Shown in pieces: positions 22,681 to 33,334 of a DNA stretch of 64,000 nt. Every line of letters starts with the position of its first letter. Position 1 is the stretch's first letter. The notes beneath the pieces were generated by a model, which saw nothing but the letters and a program-made list of their open reading frames with translations, was not told the DNA's origin and did not search any database. The DNA comes from Riptortus pedestris (lineage: Eukaryota; Arthropoda; Insecta; Hemiptera; Alydidae). The stretch covers positions 121,995,501 to 122,059,500 of the forward strand of contig CM032233.1 in NCBI GenBank assembly GCA_019009955.1, in the 5' to 3' direction. The position numbers were made by a program, and so were the translations under genes.

Positions 22681-23022
22681 AGAGGATGGTTGGGCATCGA
22701 CTATAATATACATTCATAATTCTTCAAATAAAGAAGTTTATTGAGTGTGCTGACAGTTGCGGTCACCATTGGTTCCCTTCTTCAGAGCAATTAAAATAGA
22801 GGAGGAGCAGGGAGAATAAACAACTGCACTCAGAGAAAACTATTGATTCAAGATGTAGTTTACACTTGAGCGCAGTTGTTTTTGCTCCCTGCTCCTCCTC
22901 TATTTTAATTGCTCTGAAGACGGGAACCTCTGGTGCCCGAAACTGTCAGCACACTCAATAAACTTCTTTATTTGAAGAATTAAGAATTTATACGTATTAT
23001 AGCCGATACCCAACCATCCTCT
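22681..23022. mobile_element. Long inverted repeat, Penelope-like terminus candidate
   Basis: Arms 22681-22826 and 22872-23022 are inverted copies (about 145-150 bp; GAGGATGGTTGGGCATCG to GAGGAGGAGCAGGGAG) around a 45-bp spacer. The right arm contains CTGAAGA - hairpin (CGGGAACC/GGTGCCCG) - GAAACTGTC at 22914-22947, the layout of a minimal hammerhead core. Penelope-like retroelements are known to have inverted or tandem terminal repeats with such ribozymes. The left arm has GCAAC for GAAAC, so its core is broken. No reverse transcriptase is present. Confidence 0.45.
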
Positions 23023-23112
23023 ACCATTACTCTATAACCTACGGCTAGGAATACAACTGTTCATCATAAAATATATTTGGTTCAATAAACCTTAATGTGT
23101 GCACCTTTTGTG

Positions 23113-24031
23113 GGGTCTTTTGTACAATAAGCATACACTTTTCAAGAACTAGTAACAGTTACTCATGTGTTACTTCAATAAACTCTAGGTTATGTTTACA
23201 AAACAAGATAAATGCTTGTTTATAAAAAAGAAAATAACTTTATTTAATACTGAATAAAATAAATCATGCTGAAAGTTACCAATATTCAAACATTGAATGC
23301 AATATTTTATGAAATAGGTCTTCCTTCTCATATCTTCTTCTCCACGCAAATTCACACAAATATGAATCCAATAATGCCCTACTTGTTCCGCATTCAATCT
23401 TGTTCCTTCGCTTCAAACTAGCCCACAAAGACTCAATTCTCTGTGTGTGGGCTCCAGTAATGGGATCTACAAAATTTTCACTATGATTTACTGGATAGTG
23501 CTTATATCGCATTCCTGGAACCTTTATCCTACTGATGCGCATAACTCTCGCATGAAATTTTTCCAGTCTGTAGTTGTGTGACTAGACATGTTTAATTCTT
23601 TTTTGCCAAATTTGGTTGTGGTATATTCCATTGACCATGAGTATATGAACAGCAATGCTGTTTTGAGTGGTATTTTGCTGTTTTCAAACCACGTACCTTT
23701 ATAAATGCTAATTTCCTTCTTACATCCTGTCCGATTACACTTCCAAATTGGCCCTCTGTTCCTTCTATAATAAATTTTCATTTTATGAAGTCTGGAGCAC
23801 TTATTCTCAGAATGGATTAATCCATACTTCTGAAGAAACCGGACTGAAACTTTCACATTAGATATTAACTGGCTTAACTTAATTCATTGTTAGTGTTTTT
23901 CATGTAAAACTGATAAATGAATGCGTTTAAATACAAAATTAGGTTAGAGGTGAATCACATGTTCCAAATAATAATAAAATGAGTAACTGTTACTAGTTCT
24001 TGAAAAGTGTATGCTTATTGTACAAAGACCA
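23113..24031 (-). mobile_element. Merlin DNA transposon, internally deleted (919 bp)
   Basis: Inverted ends share GTACAATAAGCATACACTTT and continue for about 50 bp. An 8-bp duplication CTTTTGTG flanks them (23105-23112, 24032-24039). Merlin (IS1016/IS1595-like) elements make 8-9-bp duplications. The minus strand encodes two pieces of an ISXO2-like transposase. Confidence 0.8.
23276..23856 (-). pseudogene. Merlin (ISXO2/IS1595-like) transposase, central part deleted
   Basis: The N-terminal piece (23856 down to 23524) includes a zinc-ribbon-like part (C...RRNRGPIWKCNRTGCKKE) and ends [11 protein letters not shown]. The C-terminal piece (23542 down to 23276, different frame) reads [30 protein letters not shown] and [13 protein letters not shown], diagnostic of the ISXO2-like transposase end. 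The middle, which should carry the first catalytic acidic residues, is missing; about 100 codons are lost at roughly 23530-23545. Non-functional. Confidence 0.8.
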
Positions 24032-24189
24032 CTTTTGTGAAGGAAGAACAACCACTTTGAGATAAAATCAAATTATGAAAATAATAATAATCGACTAAAT
24101 TAAATATATTTATTTCAGTCCAATGAATTCTTCCTCTCAAATGTATTTAAAATATTTAATAAGATTATTATTGTTGTAGAGAGGAGAGA

Positions 24190-26245
24190 TTCAAACAAAG
24201 GCGTTCATGAAACTTTCTTTCCAAAGTCTTCATTCAGCTAATAAATCGTTTATTGAGATAACCTTGTGTATAATTGGTTTATCGATGTGCTTGTAGATAT
24301 TGTTGGTTTATCGAAATGATTCAGCTAATAAATGGTTTATTGAGATGACTTTGTATATAATTGGTTTATCGAAGTGCTCGTGTGTCTTATTGGTTTATTT
24401 AAATGATTCAGTTAATAAATGGTTTATTGAGAAGACTTTTTATATAATTGGTTTATCGAAGTGCTCGTGCATCTTATTGGTTTATTGAAATGATTCAGTT
24501 AATAAATGGTTTATTGAGACGACATTGTATATAATTGGTTTATCAAAGTTCTCGTGCGTCTTATTGGTTTATTGAAATGATTCAGTTAATAAATGGTTTA
24601 TTGAGACTTTGTATATAATTGGTTTATCGAAGTGCTCGTGCGTCTTATTGGTTTATTGAAATGATTCAGTTAATAAATGGTTTATTCAGACGAGTTTGTA
24701 TATAATTGGTTTATCGAAGTGCTCGTGTGTCTTATGGGTTTATTTAAATGATTCAGTTAATAAATGGTTTATTGAGAAGACTTTTTATATAATTGGTTTA
24801 TCGGAGTGCTCGTACGTCTTATTGGTTTATTGAAATGATTCAGTTAATAAATGGTTTATTGAGACGACATTGTATATAATTGGTTTATCGATGTGCTTGT
24901 GGATATTGTTGGTTTATTGAAATGATTCAGCTAATAAATGGTTTATTGAGATGACTTTGTATATAATTGGTTTATCGAAGTTCTCGTGCGTCTTATTGGT
25001 TTATTGAAATGATTCAGCTAATAAATGGTTTATTGAGACGACTTTGTATATAATTGGTTTATCGAAGTGCTCGTGCGTCTTATTGGTTTATTGAAATGAT
25101 TCAGCTAATAAATGGTTTATTGAGACGACTTTGTATATAATTGGTTTATCGAAGTGCTCGTGCGTCTTATTGGTTTATTGAAATGATTCAGTTAATAAAT
25201 GGTTTATTGAGACGACTTTGTATATAATTGGTTTATCGAAGTGCTCGTGCGTCTTATTGGTTTATTGAAATGATTCAGTTAATAAATGGTTTATTGAGAC
25301 GACTTTGTATATAATTGGTTTATCGAAGTGCTCGTGCGTCTTATTGGTTTATTGAAATGATTCAGCTAATAAATGGTTTATTGAGACGACTTTGTATATA
25401 ATTGGTTTATCGAAGTTCTCGTGCGTCTTATTGGTTTATTGAAATGATTCAGCTAATAAATGGTTTATTGAGACGACATTGTATATAATTGGTTTATCGA
25501 TGTGCTTGTGGATATTGTTGGTTTATTGAAATGATTCAGCTAATAAATTGTTTATCGATGTGCTTGTGGATATTGTTGGTTTATTTAAATGATTCAGTTA
25601 ATAAATGGTTTATTGAGACGACATTGTATATAATTGGTTTATCGATGTGCTTGTGGATATTGTTGGTTTATTGAAATTATTCAGCTAATAAATGGTTTAT
25701 TGAGATGACTTGTTATATAATTGGTTTATCAAAGATCTCGTGCGTCTTATTGGTTTATTGAAATGATTCAGCTAATAAATGGTTTATTGAGACGACATTG
25801 TATATAATTGGTTTATCAAAGATCTCGTGCGTCTTATTGGTTTATTGAAATGATTCAGCTAATAAATGGTTTATTGAGACGACTTTGTATATAATTGGTT
25901 TATCGAAGTGCTCGTGCGTCTTATTGGTTTATTGAAATGATTCAGTTAATAAATGGTTTATTGAGACGACATTGTATATAATTGGTTTATCGATGTGCTT
26001 GTGGATATTGTTGGTTTATTGAAATTATTCAGCTAATAAATGGTTTATTGAGATGACTTGTTATATAATTGGTTTATCAAAGATCTCGTGCGTCTTATTG
26101 GTTTATTGAAATGATTCAGCTAATAAATGGTTTATTGAGACGACTTTGTATATAATTGCTTTATCGAAGTGCTCGTGCGTCTTATTGGTTTATTTAAATG
26201 ATTCAGTTAATAAATGGTTTACGACTTTGTATATAATTATTAAGA
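24190..26245. repeat. 87-bp minisatellite, about 23 copies
   Basis: The unit starts TTGGTTTATTGAAATGATTC, continues AGCTAATAAATGGTTTATTG, AGACGACTTTGTATATAATT and GGTTTATCGAAGTGCTCGTG, and ends CGTCTTA. The internal word TGGTTTAT occurs three times per unit, hinting at an older ~29-bp period (87 = 3 x 29). Variants (CGATGTGCTTGTGGATATTG; CAAAGATCTCG) recur as blocks, indicating multi-unit amplification. Confidence 0.95.
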
Positions 26246-26869
26246 TGAATAATATATAATCTACTGACGTCATTAGATCTTACACTATTTTCTATATTAA
26301 CGGAGATATAAATATATTTGTCTGGACTCCTACCTAGCTACTCTATCTCTATAAATTTCCTATTCAGCTTTGAAGCCTGAAGCGTTGTTTGGAAAGGAGG
26401 AAAGGGATATAAAAAAGTGCCGATGAGAGTGATGGTACTACTCCGTTGCAAGCCTACCTCTCTGTCAGTCAGCAATTTCTTTATCTTTGAACGTGTTCAA
26501 GGAACAAGCCATCCTTTTGCCTCCGCCCTCAATTCAAACCTCGAAAGCAATTCTTTTGGGGTTTTACATGGAACTGACAGTTTGCAATTTTAATCCCTAA
26601 ATTTAAAGTTATATTTTCCACCGCTGAAAAAAAAAAATTGGATGTGAGAGGAAAACCGAGCGACTCAATCAACTTTTATCATTTTTGGCCGGCATTTACT
26701 CCCCCCTCTAAATCATTCCACAACAGTTCTAAAAAATATGCATTCCTTTCATTTGTAAAATAACATACATAAGTAGTTAATGACTAGCAATAATACGTGA
26801 TTATTTAAAAGGAATTAATTATTAGGAATTCCTGTTCTACTTTTAGAGGGGTTAAAAAGTTGGCAAAAA
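26246..26869. other. Unassigned sequence
   Basis: Somewhat GC-richer near 26345-26600, no coding motif or known repeat seen. Confidence 0.4.
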
Positions 26870-27440
26870 GTCCTTCTCTCAGGGGCTGCGTTAACTAAGC
26901 AGATTCTCCTCGTGCTTGTATAACACACTAGTGATCTCATCTCACCACATATTCGGACAGAAAACCAGAAAGCACTAATTACTGGGTTAATATTTGAGTT
27001 ACGAAAGAATACATAGACCAAGAATTGTAGATCACCAATATTTGAACAAGATTGATTCTATAAAATTTTTCGATCCAACTCATAATAACGCAGATATTAA
27101 ATCCTGCCCCCTCTTCCTGGTCAGATTTCAGCCAATAACACGTATGATATTTAATATTGAGTAAAACGGGTAATATCGAGTATGTTATAGATAAAATAAA
27201 CATTTCCGAGTCAAGAACATAAAATTCTAATTGATGACTTCATCGCACAACGAATTTTTTTTAAGCTTTAGTAATGTTACATGATATAACATCTTTTTTT
27301 TTAATATGATTATAGCAAGAGTGGGTTTTACTGAAGTCTGATTAATGATAGAGAAAATATGCATGTGGGTAATTCAATGTACTATAAGATTTTATACAAC
27401 TTTTCGATCGGACTCATAATAATAGAGATATTTCACCCTG
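26870..27440 (+). mobile_element. HINE copy, divergent subfamily
   Basis: Variant 5' end GTCCTTCTCTCAGGGGCTGC, then AACTAAGCAGATTCTCCTCG and TGTATAACACACTAGTGATC. The interior 'AGATTGATTCTATAAAATTT' matches the family. It shares its 5' interior with 43220-44216. No 3' hairpin found. Confidence 0.55.
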
Positions 27441-27886
27441 TAACAATTATATTGAGTTTAAACGCATATTGTCTTCTGTAATATTACCATTATCAAGTAC
27501 CGTTTAATAGTTACAGATAGTAAATAGTTGTTTCAATAACGTGAACATATCGGGGGAAATAAGATAATATATTCCCATAATTCAAGAATTTGATTCCGCA
27601 CAACTTCCGTTATGTATTCTTGTGATAATTCAGCATGACTTTGTTCAAATAATAGATAATAAAAATTAAGTCAACGAAATGCTCTTATCTTATACATTTC
27701 TATTGGAAATAAAAAATTTAGTGAAAATAAATAACAAATGTTGTGGGTGGGGGGGGGTCGAGATTTTTAACCTCACTAATCCGAATCATAATGAGAGCTA
27801 TCATATTCATCTAAAAACATAACATCATTTGTCATAATATGCCTATAACAAATGAACTTTAATGAAAACTAGAAAAAAAACAGTAT
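27441..27886. other. AT-rich DNA, no recognised gene
   Basis: Contains weak HINE-like words (G-tract near 27749) but no ends. Confidence 0.35.
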
Positions 27887-27935
27887 ATACCCGATACCCT
27901 TTCTGGACAAGGTGTCCAGAAAGGGTATCGGGTAT
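27887..27935. repeat. 22-bp palindromic junction of two mariner ends
   Basis: ATACCCGATACCCTTTCTGG plus AC (27887-27908) is mirrored exactly by GT plus CCAGAAAGGGTATCGGGTAT (27914-27935), with the spacer AAGGT. The right half is the left end of the mariner element. The left half is an extra, oppositely oriented end. Confidence 0.85.
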
Positions 27936-29209
27936 TTGTAAGTTCAATGAAACAAAAATTATTTGTATGCAATAAAAAAGTTTATTGTTTATTATTAGCA
28001 TATGAATTGGAGAATTATTTGGAAAAGATGATGTTATCCAAATGATGACCGTTACGTTGCTGGCACTCTTCTAAACGGAAACGAAGATTGGCGATAACAC
28101 GTTGACACATAGCTATCGATATTGCTGCCATTTCTGACCTGATGTTTTGCTTTATCTGGGTTAGATTCGTCGGATTGTTTTGATAAACCTTACTTTTAAG
28201 GTATCCCCATGCAAAATAGTCAATCGGGCTAAGGTCGGGGCTTCTGGGAGGCCAGTTGATGATACCCCTTCGCGAAATGACTTTATTAGGGAATAATTTG
28301 TTAACAACTTCCATTGAGTCATTTGAGGTATGGCAAGTGGCCCCATCTTGCTGGAACCACGTTTTTGAGTTGAAATCTGCAAACTCCTGCAACTCTGGGA
28401 CCAAATAATTTCGCAACATATCGCAATAACGGTCACTATTCACATTAATTGCTCGGCCTCGTCGATCTTCATGAAAATAAGGACCAATTATGCCTTTAGC
28501 AGACATAGCGGCCCAAACAACGACCTTTGGGGTATGCAGGGGTCGTTCGTGCTTTCATCTCGGATTCTCCACTGCCCAGTACCGACAATTCTGCTTATTA
28601 ACATGACCATTCAGGTGAAAATTTGCTTCGTCACTGAACAGTATGTTGTTAATGTTGTTAAATCGCTGCAGCATGTCGTTCGCAAAATTCAGTCGATTAG
28701 CATAGTCCGTATCCTTCAATTCTTGAACCAATTGAATTTTATAGGCTTTTAGATGTAAGTCTTTCTTTAAAATCGAATGTAAAGACGATTTTTTGATGTT
28801 CAAGGCTTTGCTTCGCTTTTGGATAGATAAAGACGGATTTTGACGAACCAACGCCTACACTTCTTCAATTGTTTCTTCATCGCAAACTCAACGAGGACGA
28901 CCAGAGTTTTGAATTTTAACTGTCGCACCTGTATTCTCGAACATCCTGATCCATTTCCTAATGCTATCGTCACTTGGCGCGTGGCTTGTACGATATTCCG
29001 CACGATAGAGACGTTGAGCAGTCACTATTGAATCACCATTACGATAATACGCTCGTACGCAAAATGCGCGATCCGTCCCCGAGTACTGTTCCATCGTGAC
29101 TAAAACTCCACAAAATGTCAGACGCCACGAACACCTCCCCGCACCCTTTAGACGCCCCGTTTCGAATATGGCGCGAAAACAAATACCCGATACCCTTTCT
29201 GGACACCCG
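27911..29209 (-). mobile_element. mariner-type element, DD41D group (about 1.3 kb)
   Basis: Inverted ends GGTGTCCAGAAAGGGTATCG (27911 on) and the mirrored CGATACCCTTTCTGGACACC (ending 29207) enclose a transposase pseudogene. At the right the element ends ...ACACCCG followed by TA. At the left the expected TA is absent because a second inverted end abuts it. A size of 1.3 kb is normal for mariners. Confidence 0.85.
28015..29094 (-). pseudogene. mariner-like transposase with three in-frame stops
   Basis: One continuous frame of 359 codons from ATG at 29094 to the stop at 28015, broken only by TGA (28888-28890), TAG (28855-28857) and TGA (28555-28557). The N-terminus has an HTH-containing DNA-binding region (TDRAFCVRAYYRNGDSIVTA; RKWIRMFENTG). 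The catalytic domain shows SDEANFHLNG, WFQQDGATCHT and WPPRSPDLSPIDYFAWGYLK, with 41 residues between the second and third Asp: DD41D, not the usual mariner DD34D. No frameshift, so decay is recent. It cannot make a full protein without readthrough. Confidence 0.9.
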
Positions 29210-29414
29210 TACATTCCACACAGTTCCCTTAAGGCATATAAACCATATAGGTTGTACAGATGACGCTATTATTCGGAACTCATCTTATCAAAGAGAGAGG
29301 ATTTTGGAGGACTGGCGGACGCTAGGGGTCCAAACTGCAAGGTCCTCTCTGCGGGCCACACAGATGGCTAGGTGCTTAGTCTAATTATATTTCGCAATTA
29401 ACTTATCCTAAAAA
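29210..29414. other. Unassigned sequence between mariner and HINE
   Basis: A + frame here (ending ...ERILEDWRTLGVQTARSSL) looks coding-like in composition but matches nothing I recognise. It is partly antisense to the mariner end. Confidence 0.3.
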
Positions 29415-29880
29415 GTCCGTCACGCAGGGGCTGCGTAAACTAAGCAGATTTCCCAAGTGAAGTTTTAGAATAGAGAAATTTCACAAGAGCCGAACAGTTA
29501 CTGAAACGGCCGAACTAGCTAGCCGGTAACTCACGACTACAACTGAAGTTAGCCGATTTCATTATGTCAGTTAAGCTCAATAAAATGCAAATACCTCGGT
29601 TAATATTTAAGATAGAGAATAAATGTATATGGCAATATTTATAGTAAATTTAATTTGCAATAAGATTGGTTCTATGCAATTTTTCAATCCCACGTATAGT
29701 AACGGAGATATTTCGAAATTTGGAAAATCCCCCTTCTAAACCCCCCCCCCTCCATTGGCCCGATTTCTGCCATTAACGAACTTTTATTTTTTACATAAAA
29801 CGTTTAAATATCGAGTTTGATAACGATCAAGCAAAATTTGCGACCGCTAGAGCGTTAACAGACAAATATATATATCTATG

Positions 29881-29954
<74 letters not shown>

Positions 29955-30079
29955 TAATTTTGAACGGACCTCATTTTCGTTATCCCATGGGTAGGATCGA
30001 TGGAGATTTGAAGAAAATTTTTGAAAATCGCGTCATGAGTACGACCTCAATAGCTAATTTTCCTTAAGGGAAATCTGCT
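29415..30079 (+). mobile_element. HINE copy, full length
   Basis: GTCCGTCACGCAGGGGCTGC at 29415 after AAAA; the 3' end CCTTAAGGGAAATCTGCTA reaches 30079. C-tract at 29741-29751 and (TA)n at about 29884-29949. Length 665 bp, a good reference copy. Confidence 0.75.
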
Positions 30080-30875
30080 ACGAGGATGGTGGTTAATATT
30101 GCTGCTTGATTTAATGAGCCATTCATTGCTCAATACCACTTCAGCATTAAAGCAGGTAGTTTATTCCAATGCTCTCCAGTAGATTTCCCCATTACCTGGT
30201 TTTTATTTTGGATTAATAGACATTCCAGTCTCAAGAAATACCTGTTCAATAGCACTCTTTCTCCTCTTTAAGTGCAAACCTACTTAGAGGAACTCTGTCA
30301 TTAATTTCATTTAATTGCTACCCATTTGCCGTTGCTTCTTTGGACGAAGTAAAGGCAGTACCTTAAAAGAATAAACTTTTATTCCTATTATAAATTTAAA
30401 ATAGTACTTTCATTGTTTTTTTGCTTTGCGAGGTGCAGTCAAATATTTTGGGTGTGACATCAATTAAGATTTTACCTTTTATGCTACAAGATTTTCTATA
30501 GTCGTTATTTATCAGTTTCGGACAAAAATAAATATTATATCTGTTAATGGCTGAAATCAGAGCATGTGGAAGGGGGAAACCGAAATTTCGTAATATCTCA
30601 TTTACATTGAATCGGATATATAAAATGTGAATCTTTTTGCTAATATAATTTCCAAAATAAATGTTGAGCATATTTTTTTTGGATCTAGAACATTAATTGG
30701 GATATATATATATAAGTATCAGGAAAACCCCACTTACTTCATTCATACGATTTTCACTTTGAGTAACCGGGCAACTAATCATCTTCTATCAAGCTGGTAT
30801 TTCGAATCCTGCTTTAAAGTGCTTCTTATTACGAGAGAAATAGAAACTGGATGGTGAGTTATTATAATCAGTGTC
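30080..30875. other. Unassigned sequence with an old HINE interior
   Basis: 30080-30440 is unrecognised. 30460-30690 has diverged HINE interior words in minus orientation ('GTTAATGGCTGAAATCAGAGC', 'AATATCTCATTTACATTGAATCGGAT'). Confidence 0.4.
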
Positions 30876-32110
30876 TCATAGAATATGCTTATGTTTTATC
30901 CTAGGTAGGATTGATATGCGTTTTTTTTTTTATTTTAAGTAGGTGTCATGAAGAAGAATGAAGTACTAATGGGGGAAATTGTATAGAAGATGATGGTTTG
31001 GAAAGATGGTCTGACAGGAAACAGGAGATCTGCTGGTGGCGAGGATCCTATCTGCTAATCCATTCCAAGTATACGTGGGGGGAATTATATAGAAGAAGAT
31101 GTTTGGGCGAAGGAAACAGAAGATCTGCTAGTGGGGAAGAGCCTATCTGCTGATCCATTTCAAGTATACATGGGGGAAATATATAGAAGAAGATGGTTGG
31201 GCGAAGGAAGCAGGAGATCTGCTAGTGGGGAGGAGCCTATCTGCTAATACATTTCAAGTATACATGGAGGGAATTGTATAGAAGAATGGTTGGGCGAAGG
31301 AAGCAGGAGATCTGCTAGTGGGGAGGAGCCTATCTGCTAATCCATTTCAAGTATACATGGAGGGAATTGTATAGAAGAATGGTTGGGCGAAGGAAGCAGG
31401 AGATCTGCTAGTGGGGAGGAGCCTATCTGCTAATCCATTTCAAGTATACATGGAGGGAATTGTATAGAAGAATGGTTGGGCGAAGGAAGCAGGAGATCTG
31501 CTGGTGGCGAGGAGCCTATCTGCTACTCCATTTCAAGTATACATGGGGGGGGATTATATAGAAGAAGATGGTTGGGCGAAGGAAGCAGGAGATCTGCTAG
31601 TGGGGAGGAGCCTATCTGCTAATCCATTTCAAGTATACATGGAGGGAATTGTATAGAAGAATGGTTGGGCGAAGGAAGCAGGAGATATGCTAGTGGGGAG
31701 GAGCCTATCTGCTAATCTATTTCAAGTATACATGGAGGGAATTGTATAGAAGAATGGTTGGGCGAAGGAAGCAGGAGATCTGCTAGTGGGGAGGAGCCTA
31801 TCTGCTAATCCATTTCAAGTATACATGGAGGGAATTGTATAGAAGAAGATGGTTGGGCGAAGGAAGCAGGAGATCTGCTGGTGGGGAGGAGCCTATCTGC
31901 TAATCCATTCCAAGTATACATGGGGGGAATTACATAGAAGAAGATGGTTGGGCGAAGGAAGCAGAAGATCTGCTGGTGGGCAAGACCCTACCTGCTAATC
32001 CATTCCAAGTATACGTGGGGGGAATTATATAGAAGAAGATGGTTGGGCGAAGGAAGCAGGAGATCTGCTAGTGGCGAGGATCCTATCTGGTAATCCATTC
32101 CAAATACCCC
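30876..32110. repeat. 93-bp minisatellite locus, copy A, about 11 units
   Basis: The unit contains GGTTGGGCGAAGGAAGCAGG, AGATCTGCTAGTGGGGAGGA, GCCTATCTGCTAATCCATTT, CAAGTATACATGGAGGGAAT and TGTATAGAAGAA, about 93-96 bp. It is preceded by a leader (30880-31010) with GATATGCG + T11 + ATTTTAAGTAGGTGTCATG. The same leader recurs at copy B, where a HINE interrupts the T-run. Confidence 0.9.
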
Positions 32111-32178
32111 GGTACTATTTGGAGAATAGAATATGCTTATGTTTTATACTAGGTAGGATTGATATGCGTTTGTTTTTT

Positions 32179-32586
32179 AGCAGATTTCCCTTATAGGAAA
32201 TCTGCTATTGAGGTCGTACTCATGACGCGATTTTCGAAAAATTTCTTCAAATGTCCATCGATCCTACCCAGGAAATGACGAAAATGAGGTCCGTTCAAAA
32301 TTATATATATATATATATATATTTGTCCGTTAACACTCTAGCGGACGCAATTTTTATTTGAGCGTTACGAAACTCGATATTTAAACGTTTTATGCAAAAA
32401 GACAGATCTAGTACGTTAATGGCTGAAATCGGACCTGTGGGAGGGGGGGAGAAAATTCGAAATATCTCCGTTACCATACGTCGGATCACAAAAGTGTATA
32501 GAACCAATCTTATTGTAAATTACATTTATTATAATTAATGTTCTATGAATTTATTTTCATCTTGAATACTAACCGAGATATTGGCA
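32179..32586 (-). mobile_element. HINE copy lacking its 5' part
   Basis: Perfectly palindromic 3' hairpin (AGCAGATTTCCC/GGAAATCTGCT around TTATA) at 32179 in the T-run of the minisatellite leader. It stops after 'ACCGAGATATTGGCATTTT', where the next copy begins. Short (AT)n at about 32304-32320. Confidence 0.65.
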
Positions 32587-32590
32587 TTTT

Positions 32591-32725
32591 AGCAGATTTC
32601 CCTTAAGGGAAATCAGCTATTGAGGTTGTACTCATGACGGAATTTTCGACATTTTTCTTCAAATGTCCATCGATCCTACCTAGTAGATGACGAAAATGAG
32701 GTCCGTTCAAAACTGTATATATATA

Positions 32726-32786
<61 letters not shown>

Positions 32787-33334
32787 CTGTTACCGCTCTA
32801 GCGGTCGCAATTTTTGTTTGATCCTTACCAAACTTCATATTTAAGCGTTTTATGTAAAAAGAAAGATCAAGTTCGTTAACGGCTGAAATCGGACCAGTGG
32901 GAGGGGGGGTTTAGAGGGGAGGATTTTCGAAAATTCGAAATATCTCCGTTACTATACGTCGGATCAAAAGATTGTATAGAACCAATCTTATTGCAAATTA
33001 AATTTACTATATATAATGTTTTATACATTAATTCTCTATCTTGAATATTAACCGAGATATTTGCATTTGTATTCTGCGTGTCACCAATAGGCTATGTTCG
33101 GAGTTTCCGACGAGAGCTCTGGCGGCCGTTTCCATAACTATCGTCCCTCGTGAATAGGTTTAGAGGTTAGGTTAACTGTTTTTTGGGCTAGAAACTACTG
33201 GGTTATTACGCCCTAAATAATGTTTTTTAGGTTTAGAGGTTTCTTACTACTACAGTTGTTATTAGGCAGATTTCTCTATTGTAAAACTTCACGTGGGAAA
33301 TCTGCTTAGTTTACGCAGCCCCTGCGTGACGGAC
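32591..33334 (-). mobile_element. HINE copy, full length
   Basis: Hairpin AGCAGATTTCCCTTAAGGGA at 32591, CAGCCCCTGCGTGACGGAC ending 33334, then the leader's T-run. Length 744 bp with (AT)n 32718-32780 and G-tract at about 32901. It lies in tandem with the preceding truncated copy. Confidence 0.75.

Noticed and set aside
24190..26245. CRISPR-like regular array
   Set aside because: The whole 87-bp unit is conserved with no unique spacers, and the context is an animal genome.
27887..27935. Rho-independent-like terminator hairpin
   Set aside because: The palindrome is two facing mariner ends, and bacterial terminators are not expected here.
28471..29384. Plus-strand frames at 28471-28752 and 29115-29384
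   Set aside because: Mostly antisense to the mariner transposase, which has clear catalytic motifs on the minus strand.
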